Of a DNA stretch of 64,000 nucleotides, positions 45,460 to 56,649 are shown in pieces. Position 1 is the stretch's first letter; every line of letters begins with the position of its first letter. Where the stretch lies: contig NC_089458.1 in assembly GCF_026210795.1 (NCBI RefSeq), positions 62,001 through 126,000 of the forward strand. The letters are read 5' to 3'. Made by a program: the position numbers and the translations under genes. The notes beneath the pieces are model-generated. The model made no database searches, was not told where the DNA came from, and saw only the letters and a program-made list of their open reading frames with translations. Source of the DNA: Rhizophagus irregularis (taxonomy: Eukaryota; Glomeromycota; Glomeromycetes; Glomerales; Glomeraceae).

Positions 45460-46909
45460 TTATTTTTTCAAACGGTAACCCTCTATTCTAGCTTTCTTCC
45501 TATCGGGTTCTTCATCCATATACTCCAACCTATCCTTTAACAGTCCAACAATGACCTTCATAACCCGCTTCACATTTTTACACAAATCTTTTTCTTCATC
45601 CAATCCTTCCTTCAAAGCAGATTCTGAAAAACGAATATTGAGGGGATCCTTGCTCGTGCTTGATATCCCATCTGAGGCAAAAAGAATAAAATACCATTCC
45701 GAGGCTGTTGTAACGATTCCGTAGATATAGTCAAAGTCTTCTTCGAACGTTTCGCCTGATTTACGTTTCCTATTCTTTTTATTAACTTGTAGAGCGCTTT
45801 TACACTGGACTAGATTCTGAGCGAAACCCATAACCACTTGATGTAGCTTCCCTTCCATGATGCAAAGAAGTTCCTCGAAGGCTTTGATTGCGTAGTTGAC
45901 CCAGCCAGTACTTTCTTCTCCAATGATTTCAAGTTGAGGAGCTAAGGTAAGCTCTTTATCTGTTATTCTTTTGACGATATAGAGCAAAGTGTAAAGAATG
46001 GCCGAAATATATTCACAACGCATGGCTTCATTACTATCGGCAAGTATGCTTTCCATATTTCCTAACCTACGCTTTATTTCCTTTATACACCGAACCAATT
46101 CTTCATCATTGTCTTCAGCGAGGTTGGCTTATAGCTTGGACTCGCACTACGTAACTCGAGCTGACTCGAGTTGAACTCGCACTCGAGTCAGAAATTCTTG
46201 ACTCGAGTCAACCGAGATCACGTGGTTTATAGTGCCGGCTGAACCCTATTGTAATTCCTGCTGGCACTATGACCATAACGGTCTAGGTAAAATTATGGAT
46301 AAGTTTTTTAGCCCGCACTTTTGACTTCAAATTAACTCGAGCCCCGATCGAGCTCTTTTCGAGTCAAAAAAATTCTTGACTCGTTTTACTCGAGTTGACT
46401 CATCCTGACTCGAGCCAAGCTCTGGTGGCTATGGTTCGTATTGGAGCTTAGAATTTGCATATACCTTTAGCGCCTTTGGCTAAATTCTAAGACTATGTAG
46501 TGCTTAATAAACTTACCGGTGGAAATTGATGAATAGTGCCTATTCCGTTACTATCGATGCCATATTTCGCCAACACCTTCTTCAAACTGCGGTATTTATG
46601 AAACGCACGCTTCTTTTTCTCCTTACATCTCGCGTTCACAAGATTTTTTGCAGGTTCAAATCCCAAACTTAAACCCTGGAACTCTTCCTTACTCGTCTTG
46701 AGGAAGGCACGGCTATTAACTTTTTCTTTGCGAATTATTTCTAAGTCATCATCGTCAAGCTAAGTCCTTTTCTCCACGCAAGAAATCTATAAGCTTGGCT
46801 GTGTCATATTTTTTAATTTCGTCTGCCAGCGAGACCGTCTTATTTCTAGCAACAGTAGTGGAGGTGGAAGCTGGACTGCTGGAGTATAAGGTGTACTAGT
46901 TTCAGACAT
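45460..46909 (-). CDS. Two-part expanded-family gene with a MITE in the intron region
   Basis: N-terminal exon 46517-46909 starts MSETSTPYTPAVQLPPPL and continues with a helical SAM- or HTH-like module (EIKKYDTAKLIDFLRGEKD; DLEIIRKEKVNSRAFLKTSK) ending at donor GTAAGT (46516). The distal part 45460-46125 encodes NEAMRCEYISAILYTLLYI, LEIIGEESTGWVNYAIKAFE, ALQVNKKNRKRK and YIYGIVTTASEWYFILFASD, ending DRKKARIEGYRLKK. I recall a large Rhizophagus family with this module order (effector-like, sometimes linked to Crinkler-type proteins); the GEESxGxVDYAI block is typical. Role not established. A MITE (46132-46424) sits between the two parts. Confidence 0.6.
46132..46424. mobile_element. ~290-bp hAT-like MITE
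   Basis: Ends TAGCTTGGACTCG and CAGAGCTTGGCTCGAG (complement of the right end), with many ACTCGAGT words making it self-complementary. Outer flanks TTGGCTTA and GTGGCTAT could be a decayed 8-bp duplication. Related CGAGCCAGCT-type MITE at 57672. Lies in the split gene 45460-46909. Confidence 0.7.
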
Positions 46910-48309
46910 AGCGTTACGTTTTTATAGGGATATTTGGCTCGGTAAAAAAATAGTGTTACGTCCAGAGGAAAATATAGTTTTTATTTCTAGTGGGAACGCA
47001 AGTGTTAATATAGGTTTTTATGTAGCACAGGCATTGCATTATTACACGTGACCCGTTTCTCATATACGTTCGATAAGATAATACTTTATTTATGAAATAA
47101 AACGTTGCCAGAACCTGGCCTACAATACATAAAATTGTGACTATAGCACTACAGCCAGAACCGGCATGATACTAATATAGATAAAAAATAGATCAATGAT
47201 AATGGTATATTGGTAAAATTCTCCTCAGAAGTTTACTTTCTGATTCGCTAAAGCCCAATATCCAAGGGGGGCTTTTTTTCCAACTCAACCTGAAGGTATA
47301 TGATGATGTTAATAGGTCTTATTTTACCTTTTTCTAGAGGAAAAGGTGATACAGAGTTTTCTTCCTCCAAGGAAAAACATTGAGAAATTTTTTTTTGCGG
47401 ATCCATCCATACCCCTTATCTTTTTTCAGGTATATCGCTATTAACAGTAGAAATTAAAGCAATATTTTTTTGAAAGAAATCTTTCCTATATAGTTCGATG
47501 TTTATTTCTTTTAAATCTTGCCGAATAGTCAGTTTTAATCTTAGCTTCCAGCTCATTAACAGTCAAATTCTCATTAATTGTTACATTGAAAATATCTTTG
47601 TTCTCTTATTACGAACAAAGCAAGTGAAAGTGCTACTTCTTACTTTCCTAAATTCGTGGTCTATTGCAGTAACTTTTCGCTTTGTATGTATACAAAACTT
47701 TTGGCATATACATACCTTATTTTGCATTATTTTCTCTGGGAAAATTTTTACGGGAAAGTTCATGAACTTCTACATACCATTACAGCTTTATATCTTGTGG
47801 GAAAAAATAAGGAGGTATTGAGGCGTAATTAGTATTGTTGTCGATGCCAAAAGTTCTGGCGAAAGCATATGTAAATAACCCAATCATACCTTTTTATATG
47901 TAGATCTACTGGAAAGACATAGTTGGTTTTACGCCTGGAGATCCCAAAATTCTGACTCCCTCAGCCTTTCATAACATATGGTTTTGACGTCAATATCTAC
48001 TTTTATAGTAGTCCTATGTTGCAACTAGACCTCCTTTTACATTTTTCTCATGTTTGTTCGGGAAAAAATAGGGTATTGGTTAGCTAATATTTTCTTTGAT
48101 ATATGCGTAAATTAATATGTCGCACAAACCTGTCTGGTGATCCACTTATTTTTCTGTCGCACGGGAGTAGCTCAGCAAATTCTTCTGAGCTGGCGATCAC
48201 TACTCTGGATTAGCTAGATCGGTAGTGTACCACCCCGCCATAGAGGGTCTTGTTAATTCCAGATTAAGAAAAGCAGAAATAAGATTATTATTAGAGAACC
48301 CAGATTAGG
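46910..48309. other. Gene-free stretch
   Basis: Contains words such as GGTATATGATGATG, a run of GGAAAAAATA motifs and small inverted repeats. Frames at 47498-47821 and its opposite strand lack coding character. A GC-richer AGCTCAGCAAATTC block at ~48170 recurs at 49083. Confidence 0.4.
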
Positions 48310-49028
48310 TCGAAATCTGAACATTGCTAGCCTGTCTAAGATAATCACTAAATGCAGTAGTAAAATCAGGCACAGTAATAAAATCAGGTGCATTTCCCCT
48401 TTCCGTCTGAATAAGCATTTCTACCACTTTATCAAGATCATGAACATGATAAAATCCAGATTCTGTGATATGTTTTTTTATTCTCTGTTGTCAGTCCATC
48501 AAAGAATACGCCTTCGAGATGACTTTTACAGAGATTGATAATATTATTACATCTCTTTATCTTTGAATAATAATCCACTATTGAGTCTTTGTCTTGAAGC
48601 AATAGCCCACATCGGAGCTTATCAACCTCATTTGCATTGTTATCTATCCGATCCCTTTAGGACCCCCTAATCTCATCCGTATCTATACCATTTGGCCATA
48701 TTTCTGATCGAAGTTCAAGCGGATAATATGGCAATCCTATTAGGCTCAATATTTGTGGAAGATAAATAGCATCAGATTGTAAGAGTACATGGAATAGTGA
48801 TGTTGGATTTCTTACACTGGGCAGACTATATACAAATCGTTTAAATATTTTCTCCCCCCAATGCCTGACTGCCTTTGTCTTCCAATAAATTTTGATTTCG
48901 CAAAATAGATCTTTCCAGTCTTGCCACTCTGGTATAAATTCAGGATTTCCTTCATTATCCCATTCATACCTCAATCCATATTCTTTGATAAATTCATTGT
49001 AGTCTTCATCTGTCTCGTCATCTGACAT
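48310..49028 (-). mobile_element. Broken gag-like remnant
   Basis: Fossil on minus: MSDDETDEDYNEFIKEYGLR, a Trp-rich block (WQDWKDLFCEIKIYWKTKAV), then LRCGLLLQDKDSIVDYYSKI and CNNIINLCKSHLEGVFFDGL, typical of retrotransposon gag. Flanked by a ~50-bp direct repeat (48168-48222 and 49085-49133) that could be the remains of longer terminal repeats. Two or three breaks; no pol seen. Confidence 0.5.
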
Positions 49029-49333
49029 TTTGCTAATAGAGCAATTATACTTAATAAAAAAATAAAGTACTGGTTAGCATGCATAGCTCAGCAAATTCTT
49101 CTGAGCTGGTGATCACTGCTCCGGACTGGCTGGCTTAGAAGAACAATCATCTTTTTGCGCAAACTCAAGCTCTCATGCCAATCTATATATTCAATGTTAA
49201 TTTAAGACCAATTATATAGACTTCTTATCAAAATTCAGGCGCAACCCCGCCCCTTTGATCTACCGATCTGCAGGGTGAATGTTTTCCATCCCGAAGAATT
49301 TATTTGAGGGAGTTTTTAATCAAAAAAATATTA

Positions 49334-49594
49334 TTAATGAGCCGTTAAAGCGCTTCGTTGAGCACCTGACTCCAGATATTCACATAGCTCGGGATAATCA
49401 AACACGCCTATAATCCTATCCTGTCTTTTATTCTTGACAGTGATAAAGCCGGTTGTCCTATCATATGTGTGCTCATATTTGGCTGGATTGCATAGGGGCA
49501 AATATTGTGTGGGATTAGTAGTAAATTTACCTGTGGTCTTACGTCGATTATTCTTTGATTTCTTAGCTATTACTAGATAGTTTATCCGATTCAA
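49334..49594 (-). CDS. Unknown small basic protein
   Basis: 86 codons, Lys/Arg-rich N-terminus (KKSKNNRRKTTGKF) and a compact end (FITVKNKRQDRIIGVFDYPE, LCEYLESG). No motif recognised. Stop lies at 49334-49336; close upstream is AT-rich DNA. Could be a fragment of the neighbouring gag-family element. Confidence 0.35.
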   Translation of the reverse strand: MNRINYLVIAKKSKNNRRKTTGKFTTNPTQYLPLCNPAKYEHTYDRTTGFITVKNKRQDRIIGVFDYPELCEYLESGAQRSALTAH

Positions 49595-50869
49595 TTAATC
49601 TATTCTTTTTCTGAACAAATATGAGAAATAAGGGAGGGCTGATTAATCAACCTGGCATTTCATCTATATCACTTCTTAACATTTTTATATATCTGAAAAA
49701 AATAAACTGAATATTTATCGCACAATCTGGCCAAAAGCGCTGTGTATGGCTCGTCTATTTCCAAATTTCAGCTAACATTGCATCAATTTCTGCTAACATT
49801 GAATCCATATCCATAGTCTGAGACTTTTTTGGATCATTATTTCTAGACTGAGATGTAGGTGAAGAAGCCTGTGTTTAGGGTTTTGGACCATCACCTGTCT
49901 CTGGTTCAGATTTGGGCTCCTTCTTCGATTTTGGATCACCTAAAGCGTAATTTTTTCCTGCATCAAGACGGTTAATTTTATGTCTTATTGCGATTTCTGA
50001 AAAATGGTTGAGATGTTAGAGGAGGAATAGGGATTTGGGCGCACTGAACCATCGGCGTGTTTAGCTCCTATTTTCTTAGAACCTCAGGGGTAATCTCATC
50101 TTCGTCCCTGATTAGTTTTTAATAGCCCGATCGAATGGGTCAGGTCAGGTCAAGTTAATTGATAAACCTGACCTGAAATTTTTTTTCAGGTCCAGGTCGG
50201 TCAGGTTATATCAGGTTGTCTGTACCTGACCTGAAACCTGAAAGAAAAATTTCAGGACTATTTTTATTAAAGTATTGAAAAAAACTGGTACAAAACTTTT
50301 TTTTTAATATAATACTAGTATTCACCTGTTAACTACGTTAACTGTTAATTGCCAATTCAAATATAATGAAAATCAATGATAATAAAAAACTCCATTTTTT
50401 GAATTTCACATTCCCCAACTAATACTTTATTCAAAAAAAAAATTTGTTTATATTTATTATTTTATTTTAAAAAAATTTTTTGTTATGCATTATTAGTAGT
50501 ATATGTAAAATACAAAAAAATAGCAAAGGTAAAAAATCGGTTTCTATTTTGCAATGTTTATAATATTATTCCAAAACCCACCACCTAAAGTTCCAAACAA
50601 ATGACTTATAAAAAATTGGCCCGCCTTGATCTGATTTCAAAAGTAATATAATATTAGTTGTTATTTATTAAAGAAAACCTTTTCTCCTATTTACCTGTAA
50701 ATCCAGTCTAACTATATATTCACCGCCCTTCAACCTATCACATGATAAGTTAGAATTTTTTTTATTGGTGGTTTATTATAATTTAGATTATCGATATATC
50801 TATTTTTTTAAAAAAAAATATTTTTTTAATTTGTTTAGGAACGTTTTTTAACGTTCATTTGGTTAATTC

Positions 50870-52875
50870 TCGTAGGAATGCCCCTAAAGACGAAATCGGA
50901 CCTCTAAAAATGAAAAGATAGGAAGGTTTTTTTTATTTTTTCATTAATTTCGTTTAAGAACGTTTTTTAACGTTCTTTATTGTCTTTTTTTTTAGCGCCC
51001 TTTGGAGACTTTTAGACTATTTTCCTTATTGATTATTTCAGCTCTCTGGTTCTAAGGTGCGTCTTTTTACTTTTTCCTTCCCATTTCCATTCATTCTAAC
51101 TCCACTTTCTTCTTAGGTTTCGGCTTGGATCTTTAATGGAAAGCTTCTTTTCTTTTTAGGACTTGGCTCTTCGGCATTTCAGCTCTTCCAAGGTGTGTTC
51201 TTTTCTTTTTTTTTCCTTTGTCTTTTTTTTTTGTTCATTCTAACCCTTCTTTCTTCTTAGGTTCTAGCTCTTGATTTGCGAATCTTTAATAAAAGACGGC
51301 ACATACAGGTGAGTTGTTTTTTCTTTTCGCTCTTGCTTTTCTTTTTCATTGTTTTTCGTTTGTTCTAACCCTTCTTTCTTTTTAAGTCCTGGTTCTTGAT
51401 TTGCGAATCTTTAACAGAAGATGGTACACACGGGTGAGTTGTTTTCTTCTTTTTTGTTTCATATTTTCATTCTTCTTTTTCATTTGTTCTAACCTTTCTT
51501 TCTTCTTAGATCCCGGCTCTTAATTTGCGAATCTTTAACAGAAGATGGCACACGCAGGTGAGTGTTTTTTTCTTTTTTGTTCTTATTTCTCTTTTTTGTT
51601 CTTTTTTTTCGTTTGTTCTAATCCTTCTTTCTTTTTAGGTCTTGGCTCTTGATTTGCGAATTTTTAATGGAAGACGGCACACACAGGTGAGTTGTTTTCT
51701 TCTTTTTTGTTCCTTTTTTTTGTTTGTTCTTTTTCATTTGTTCTTTAACCTTTCTTTCTTTTTAGGTCTTGGCTCTTGATTTGCGAATCTTTAACGGAAG
51801 ATGGCACACACAGGTGAGTTATTTTTTTCTTTTCGTTTTTGCTTTTTTTTCATTTTTTTTCGTTTGTTCTAATCTTTCTTTCTTTTTAAATTCAGGCTCT
51901 TAATTTGCAAATCTTTAACAGAAGATGGCACACGCGGGTGAGTTGTTTTTTTCTTTTTTGTTCTTATTTTTCTTTTTTGTTCTTATTTTTCTTTTTTGTT
52001 CTTCTTTTTCGTTTGTTCTAACTTTTCTTTCTTTTTAGGTCCTGGCTCTTGATTTGCGAATCTTTAACGGAAGATGGCACATATGGGTGAGTTGTTTTTT
52101 CTTTTTGTTTTTGCTTTTCTTTTTGTTCTTTTTCATTTGTTCTAACCTTTTTTTCTTTTTCGTTCTTTTTGTTCTTATTTCGTTCTTTTTGTTCTTATTT
52201 TGTTCTTTTTGTTCTTGTTTCATTCTTTTTGTTCTTGTTTCATTCTTTTTGTTCTTGTTTCATTCTTTTTGTTCTTATTTCGTTTTTTTCGTTCTTATTT
52301 CGTTCTTTTCATTCTTATTTCATTTTTTCATTCTTATTTCGTTCTTTTCATTCTTATTTCATTCTTTTCGTTCTTATTTCGTTTTTTTGTTCTTATTTTG
52401 TTCTTTTCGTTCTTATTTCGTTTTTTTTATTCTTATTTCGTTCTTTTCGTTCTTATTTCGTTTTTTTCATTCTTATTTTGTTTTTTTCATTCTTATTTCA
52501 TTCTTTTCATTCTTATTTCGTTCTTTTTGTTCTTGTTTCGTTCTAACTTTTTTCTGTTCTTAGGTCCCAGTTCTTTAGCATTTTGGCTTTTTGGTTCAAA
52601 GGTATATCTTTTTTTTCATTTCTTTGTTGTTTCATTTTTTTGTTCTTTTCGTTCTAATAAACTCTTCATTCCTCTTAGGTCCTAATTCTTTTTTTGGCAA
52701 CTTTGGCGCTTTGGCATTCAGTTCCACATTTCAGTTCTAAGGTGGGTTCTTTTTGTTTATATTTGTTTTCTTTTTCATTTTTACTTCGTTCTAACTTATT
52801 TCCTCTTAGGTCCCAGTTCTTTCTTCGGCTACTTTGGCACTTTGGCATTTCGGTTTCACATACAGGTAAGTCCTT
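50870..52875 (+). other. Micro-exon array 4 with in-phase 48-nt exons
   Basis: Exons bounded by TTTCTTTTTAG and GTGAGT, with TTCTAAC ~20 nt before each acceptor. Seven exons around 51261-52086 are alike; most are exactly 48 nt (for example 51261-51308, ~51511-51558, ~51640-51687, ~51766-51813, ~52039-52086) and encode VLALDLRIFNGRWHTQ or variants (IPALNLRIFNRRWHTQ). Two deviate: one has TTTTTAAG at its acceptor (about 51390), another TTTTTAAATTCAG, where the next AG would give 42 nt and keep frame. Earlier units (50830-51000) have branch-point hairpins such as GAACGTTTTTTAACGTTC. Later exons (38, 63 and 56 nt at about 52565, 52680 and 52811) are different. Start codon and termination not determined. 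Peptide-repeat coding potential is the strongest of all five arrays. Confidence 0.78.
52100..52555 (+). repeat. TTCGTTCTTATTTCGTTCTT tandem tract
   Basis: About twenty diverged copies of a ~20-bp T-rich unit within array 4; probably an enlarged intron. The Phe/Leu/Ser-rich open frames over it are by-products. Confidence 0.88.
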
Positions 52876-53397
52876 TTCTTTTTTTTTTGTTTTCTTTTCG
52901 TTTTCTAAATTATTTCTAACTTTTTTATCTTTTCTTCTTTTTTTTTTGTTTACTTCTTTCGGTTCTATTTTTTTCACTACACTTTTTTTATTTTTTTTTA
53001 AGAAAAAGGAAAAAGGAAATGACTAAACGCGTAATTATTTTGACGCGTTATATATACATAAATATCAAGATCAGTACTTTTGCGCATGATGTGGTCACAC
53101 AATTGTAAATGGTTAATTTATGGGTAGTCTAAACATAACGCCCACGTGATTGCAGTGTTTTTAAATATTTAGATTAAGATTATGAAAAAAAACGGTTTTG
53201 CAACGTTTTTTATTAAAATATTGAAAAAAAATATTGCAAAACGTTTTTTTTAAATGTTTTCGCAACGTTATTATTGAAATATCAAAAAAAAAACGGTACA
53301 AAACATTTTTTAATATAATATTATGAAAAAACATTTTCGCAACGTTTTTTCTCAAAATATTGCGATTCAACATTTTTATATTGATTTTGTATAAAAA

Positions 53398-53645
53398 AAG
53401 TGAGTTGCAGTATTGCGATTCACTTTTTTTTATATAGAATTAATATAAAAAAGTGAATCGCAATATCGCAACTCACTTTTATTATATAAAATCAATATAA
53501 AAAAGTGAATCGCAATACCGCAACTCACTTTTTTTATATAGAATCTATATAAAAAAGTGAATCGCAATACTGCAACTCACTTTTATTATATAAAATTAAT
53601 ATAAAAAAGTGAATCGCAATACTGCAACTCACTTTTATTATATAG
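53398..53645. repeat. Array of ~50-bp alternating palindromes
   Basis: Five units with AAAAAAGTGAATCGCAATAC, CGCAACTCACTTTT and TATATAGAATTAATAT, so that AAAGTGA...TCACTTT stems alternate along the DNA. Located in the subterminal zone of the hAT-like element, where transposase-binding repeats are usual. Confidence 0.8.
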
Positions 53646-54915
53646 TAGAATCAATAGTTTCAGGTCATCAGGTCAATCAGGTCAGGTCAATCTTCATACC
53701 TGACCTGAATTTTTTTTAAAAAACTCATACCTGACCTGAATTTCAGGTCAGGTCAGGTCAGGTTACCTGAATTTGGCTGACCTGTTCGGAGCTCTAGTTT
53801 TTAAACTCTTTATGAATTTGGCAAATGGTACATTATTACTCTTTCCAGTTTCAGTATAAACTGGATCACGCAACTTTCCAGCCTTAATAGTGTCTTGAAT
53901 CCAGGTAAGTAATTCTCTAGCATGTTCTGGATCTTTTTCCATAGAGAGTAAGCGACTAGGCATCGGTTTATCTCTCTGTTTACGACATCCAGTGCAATAC
54001 CAAGAATAACCAGCTTTATACCATGCTGGCGGATCTTCAGAATCTGGTTTGTAATTAATAATCTGGAGAGATGATACTTCAGCAGGCCTCATGCTTAGCA
54101 TTACTATCACATCCGCGAGATCCTGCATAGAGGGAATTTTAGAAGTATCGATATTCTGGAGTCTCCTATGCACTTTCTCAAAGGTGAAATGTTCTGGAGT
54201 TCTATCTGGATTAGCCAAGCGCTTCTCAGTCCGCTCTTGCTGGATTTTGTTGGAAGCTGTAGTGGTTTTCGAATCTTTGGCATAGCGATCAATAAGTTCA
54301 CGATCGGCCTCGTACTCTGCTAAATACTTACAAAATCGTGATTGGTTTGAGCTAGAAGCAACCATTTCCTTATCATCAATTACTCCATCCTTATTTCCTT
54401 TTGGTCCCAAAGATAAAGTATTAATGAAAATATCCCACTTATCTTCGCTTTTAGCGACTTCTTGGGCCTTTTTCCTGACAGAATATATCTTATTTCTCTG
54501 ATATGGCACGAGAGCCTCTATCTGCTCTTTGCACTTCTTTTTTCAGTACCTCTTGTAAGGGCTTCCTTAACGCACTTACGGGCCTTCCAATCTGGAAGTG
54601 AAGCATTAAGTTCAGAAGCATGTTCGCTTAATTATTCTAGAGTGGAGTCGGCCATCAAATTATGCTTTTCTAAGAACTGCTTTAAGACCAATACAAAGTT
54701 ATTAGCTTTAGGTTTTCGGGTCTTTGGAGTAGCCATTTTGGTAGCCATGTCGATATAAGTAGACTTCAGTTGTTTCTTCTATTTATATTATGTGAGAAAA
54801 AATTCAATTCGAAAAAATCCCTCAATCATAGATTTCGGGATACCATATAGTAGAGGGTTAAAGGAAGAAAAAAAATAATAATATAGCTTATACTCTAGAC
54901 CGCCATAACACATTT

Positions 54916-55545
54916 TTGAATATCTATAATAAAAGTGAAGATGAAGTTTTGAGATTATTAATATCAAAATTACCTTGTATGGATCGTCTAACCTGCCAAT
55001 ACATTAAGAAAGATGGTTCAAAATTACCTCGTATAGGTCGTTTTATCTGCCAATACATCAAGAGAGATGGTTCGAGTTGTGGGAAAGAGTGCTGGCGTAG
55101 GACCCCAGATATCTCCAAAACAGGTCATAAGTCACACTTTTGGCAGATTGGCCCATTTTTCAGGGGCTCAAAAAATCGTTTTTTGTAAATATCTCGGCAT
55201 CCAGTGGTCCAATTTTGATGAACTTTTTTTTAAATTGTAGAGCTAAATGAGGGCTACAAAATAAAAAAAAGTTCATTAAAATTGAATTACTGGATGCTGA
55301 GATATTTACAAAAAACGATTTTTTGAGTTTCAGCAAAAAGAGGTGTTTTTGGCCAAAAGTCCATTATTACCTTTATATTAGATATCCGGGGTCCTGCTGG
55401 CGTCCTGAAGGATGTTCCAGATATTTTAATGCCCTTCCTAGAACAATATGTCCTGTCTGTAAGCAGGGAACCTATTCCGATACTCGAAATCTGTAAGACG
55501 ACTGGTGGAATTTACGACCATACCTGGACAAGAAGTAAAAAAAAA
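54916..55545 (+). pseudogene. Cys-rich family gene split by a hAT MITE
   Basis: Frame from 54916 (MNIYNKSEDEVLRLLISKLP) with two related segments (LPCMDRLTCQYIKKDGSKL; LPRIGRFICQYIKRDGSSC) and a zinc-binding-like run CGKECWR | PEGCSRYF...CPVCKQGTYSDTRN that is split by the MITE at 55099-55395. Removing the MITE with one 8-bp copy restores CGKECWRPEGCSRYFN exactly. Downstream, a TAA follows SDTRNL at ~55491, where I expect the Cys/His-rich end to continue, so the copy appears truncated. Unknown function; a repeated AM-fungal family by memory. Confidence 0.6.
55099..55395. mobile_element. 297-bp hAT-type MITE with 8-bp TSD
   Basis: GCTGGCGT flanks both sides (55091-55098, 55396-55403). Ends AGGACCCCAGATATCT and complement; centre is a strong palindrome (GTAAATATCTCGGCATCCAG ... 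CTGGATGCTGAGATATTTAC at ~55186-55312). Confidence 0.92.
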
Positions 55546-55621
55546 ACTAAAACCGAATCAATCCCTTTGGGATCATCTAATATGGTCAAGACTTAACTGA
55601 ATAACGATCTGAATTGAAGTA

Positions 55622-55805
55622 TTATTTGTTTTGCCATATAGAATCAAAGAGTTCCTGAATATTGTTATCTGCTTTTGGCTTATATGGTGGAAGTTCTGGT
55701 GCACCTTTATCTCCAAAACCAAGACCATCATATGGCTGACGATTAATTTTGTATGAATATTCCCAAACTCGCTGTTCCTTAGGACCTATTTTTTCTGACT
55801 ACTTT
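55622..55805 (-). pseudogene. C-terminal scrap of an unknown gene
   Basis: Minus-strand coding-like run KEQRVWEYSYKINRQPYDGL, FGDKGAPELPPYKPKADN, IQELFDSIWQNK and stop at 55622-55624. Cut off upstream where element-like sequence begins (~55817). Family unknown. Confidence 0.4.
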
Positions 55806-56479
55806 TAACTGTATAGACACACACTGGTCAGAATAGTCCATTTCGTCCAAATTTCAAATTGACGAATATTGGACGAAAGTTGGTCTAAATTCGGCCGATC
55901 ATTGCCAAAAAAATTGTCAAAATTATTATGGACGATTTGCACAGTTCGCCTGCCACTTGGCTAAGGTTGTTTGTCTAAACCTCCTCAAAATTCTACGATT
56001 AGTTTCGTCAAAATTTTACTATAGATTTATTATAGTTTCGGCAGAATTTCGGCAGTTTCGGCATTTATAATAAGTTTCAGCAGTTTCGCCTTTCTCCAAA
56101 GTTTCGCCAGTTTTTTAATATAACTTTAATATAGTTTCGGCAGAATTTCACTTTTTGGCGAAACGCCATCTTGTCTAAACCCCTAGATTTCGGCAAGTAA
56201 CCTTACACTTGGCAATCACAAATCGGCAAAAATTCATTAAAAAATCGGAAATAAACTATTCGTCAACCTTTTACTAGACATTCGTCCAAATTCAAATTGC
56301 CGAATGTTGGTGAAATTGAATCTAATTTTGTCTTATTGTTAACGATTTTTATGTATTTAGCTTATTTTAATTTTGCAATAACAATCAATAAATTATATTT
56401 TATTTTTTCACTTTATTAAAATTACACATTAAAAATTATCATATTAAATATCAAATATCTACAGTATCTGTCTATTTAC

Positions 56480-56640
56480 ACCTACCATCCACCATCCACC
56501 ATTTACCATTTATCATTTACCATTCACTATCCATTGTCAACCATTGTCAACCATTGTCAATCATCGTTCACATCCATCGTTTACTACCCATCATCCACCA
56601 TCCATCATCCACCATCGTCTACCATCATCCACTTATCCAA
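56480..56640 (+). repeat. CCATCATCCACC simple repeat
   Basis: Diverged tandem CCAYYRTCCACC and TTTACCATT words, no coding meaning. Confidence 0.8.
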
Positions 56641-56649
56641 AATTATCTA

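Larger units (their letters stand above)
50123..53796 (+). mobile_element. 3.7-kb hAT-like element carrying micro-exon array 4
   Basis: Identical 8-bp duplications GTTTTTAA at 50115-50122 and 53797-53804. Ends are TAGCCCGATCGAATGGGTCA and (complement of right end) TAGAGCTCCGAACAGGTCAG, both starting TAG as in many hAT elements. Subterminal CAGGTCAGG/CCTGACCTGA repeats fill 50140-50260 and 53660-53770; an inverted-repeat array lies at 53398-53645. No transposase. Cargo: array 4 (50870-52875). Inserted in the recombinase-like gene. Confidence 0.88.
49762..54755 (-). pseudogene. Tyrosine-recombinase-like gene split by a hAT-like element
   Basis: Starts near 54755 (MATKMATPKTRKPKANNFVL), main frame 53805-54509 with VHRRLQNIDTSKIPSMQDLA and VIVMLSMRPAEVSSLQI, which fits the box I R-x-x-E-L of tyrosine recombinases, then YKAGYSWYCTGCRKQRDK and ELLTWIQDTIKAGKLRDPVY. 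Beyond the insertion (49762-50114): LRKIGAKHA, where intact relatives I recall have KHASRVHG (an H-x-x-R box), then EIAIRHKINRLDAGKNYALG and a polar tail. A Crypton-like or domesticated recombinase is the best guess; the family is common in Rhizophagus. The N-terminal part carries in-frame stops (near 54640 and 54520) and the distal part small frame changes, so it is a pseudogene. Confidence 0.5.

Noticed and set aside
47498-47821. 107-codon hydrophobic open frame
   Set aside because: AT-driven composition, no homology recognised, equal frame on the other strand.
48165-48230. tRNA-like start GGGAGTAGCTCAG
   Set aside because: No anticodon arm or GGTTCRANNCC block follows; the similarity is a chance AGCTCAG hairpin.
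52054-52685. Phe/Ser-rich open frames
   Set aside because: Products of the T-rich tandem tract; three frames are open for the same reason.
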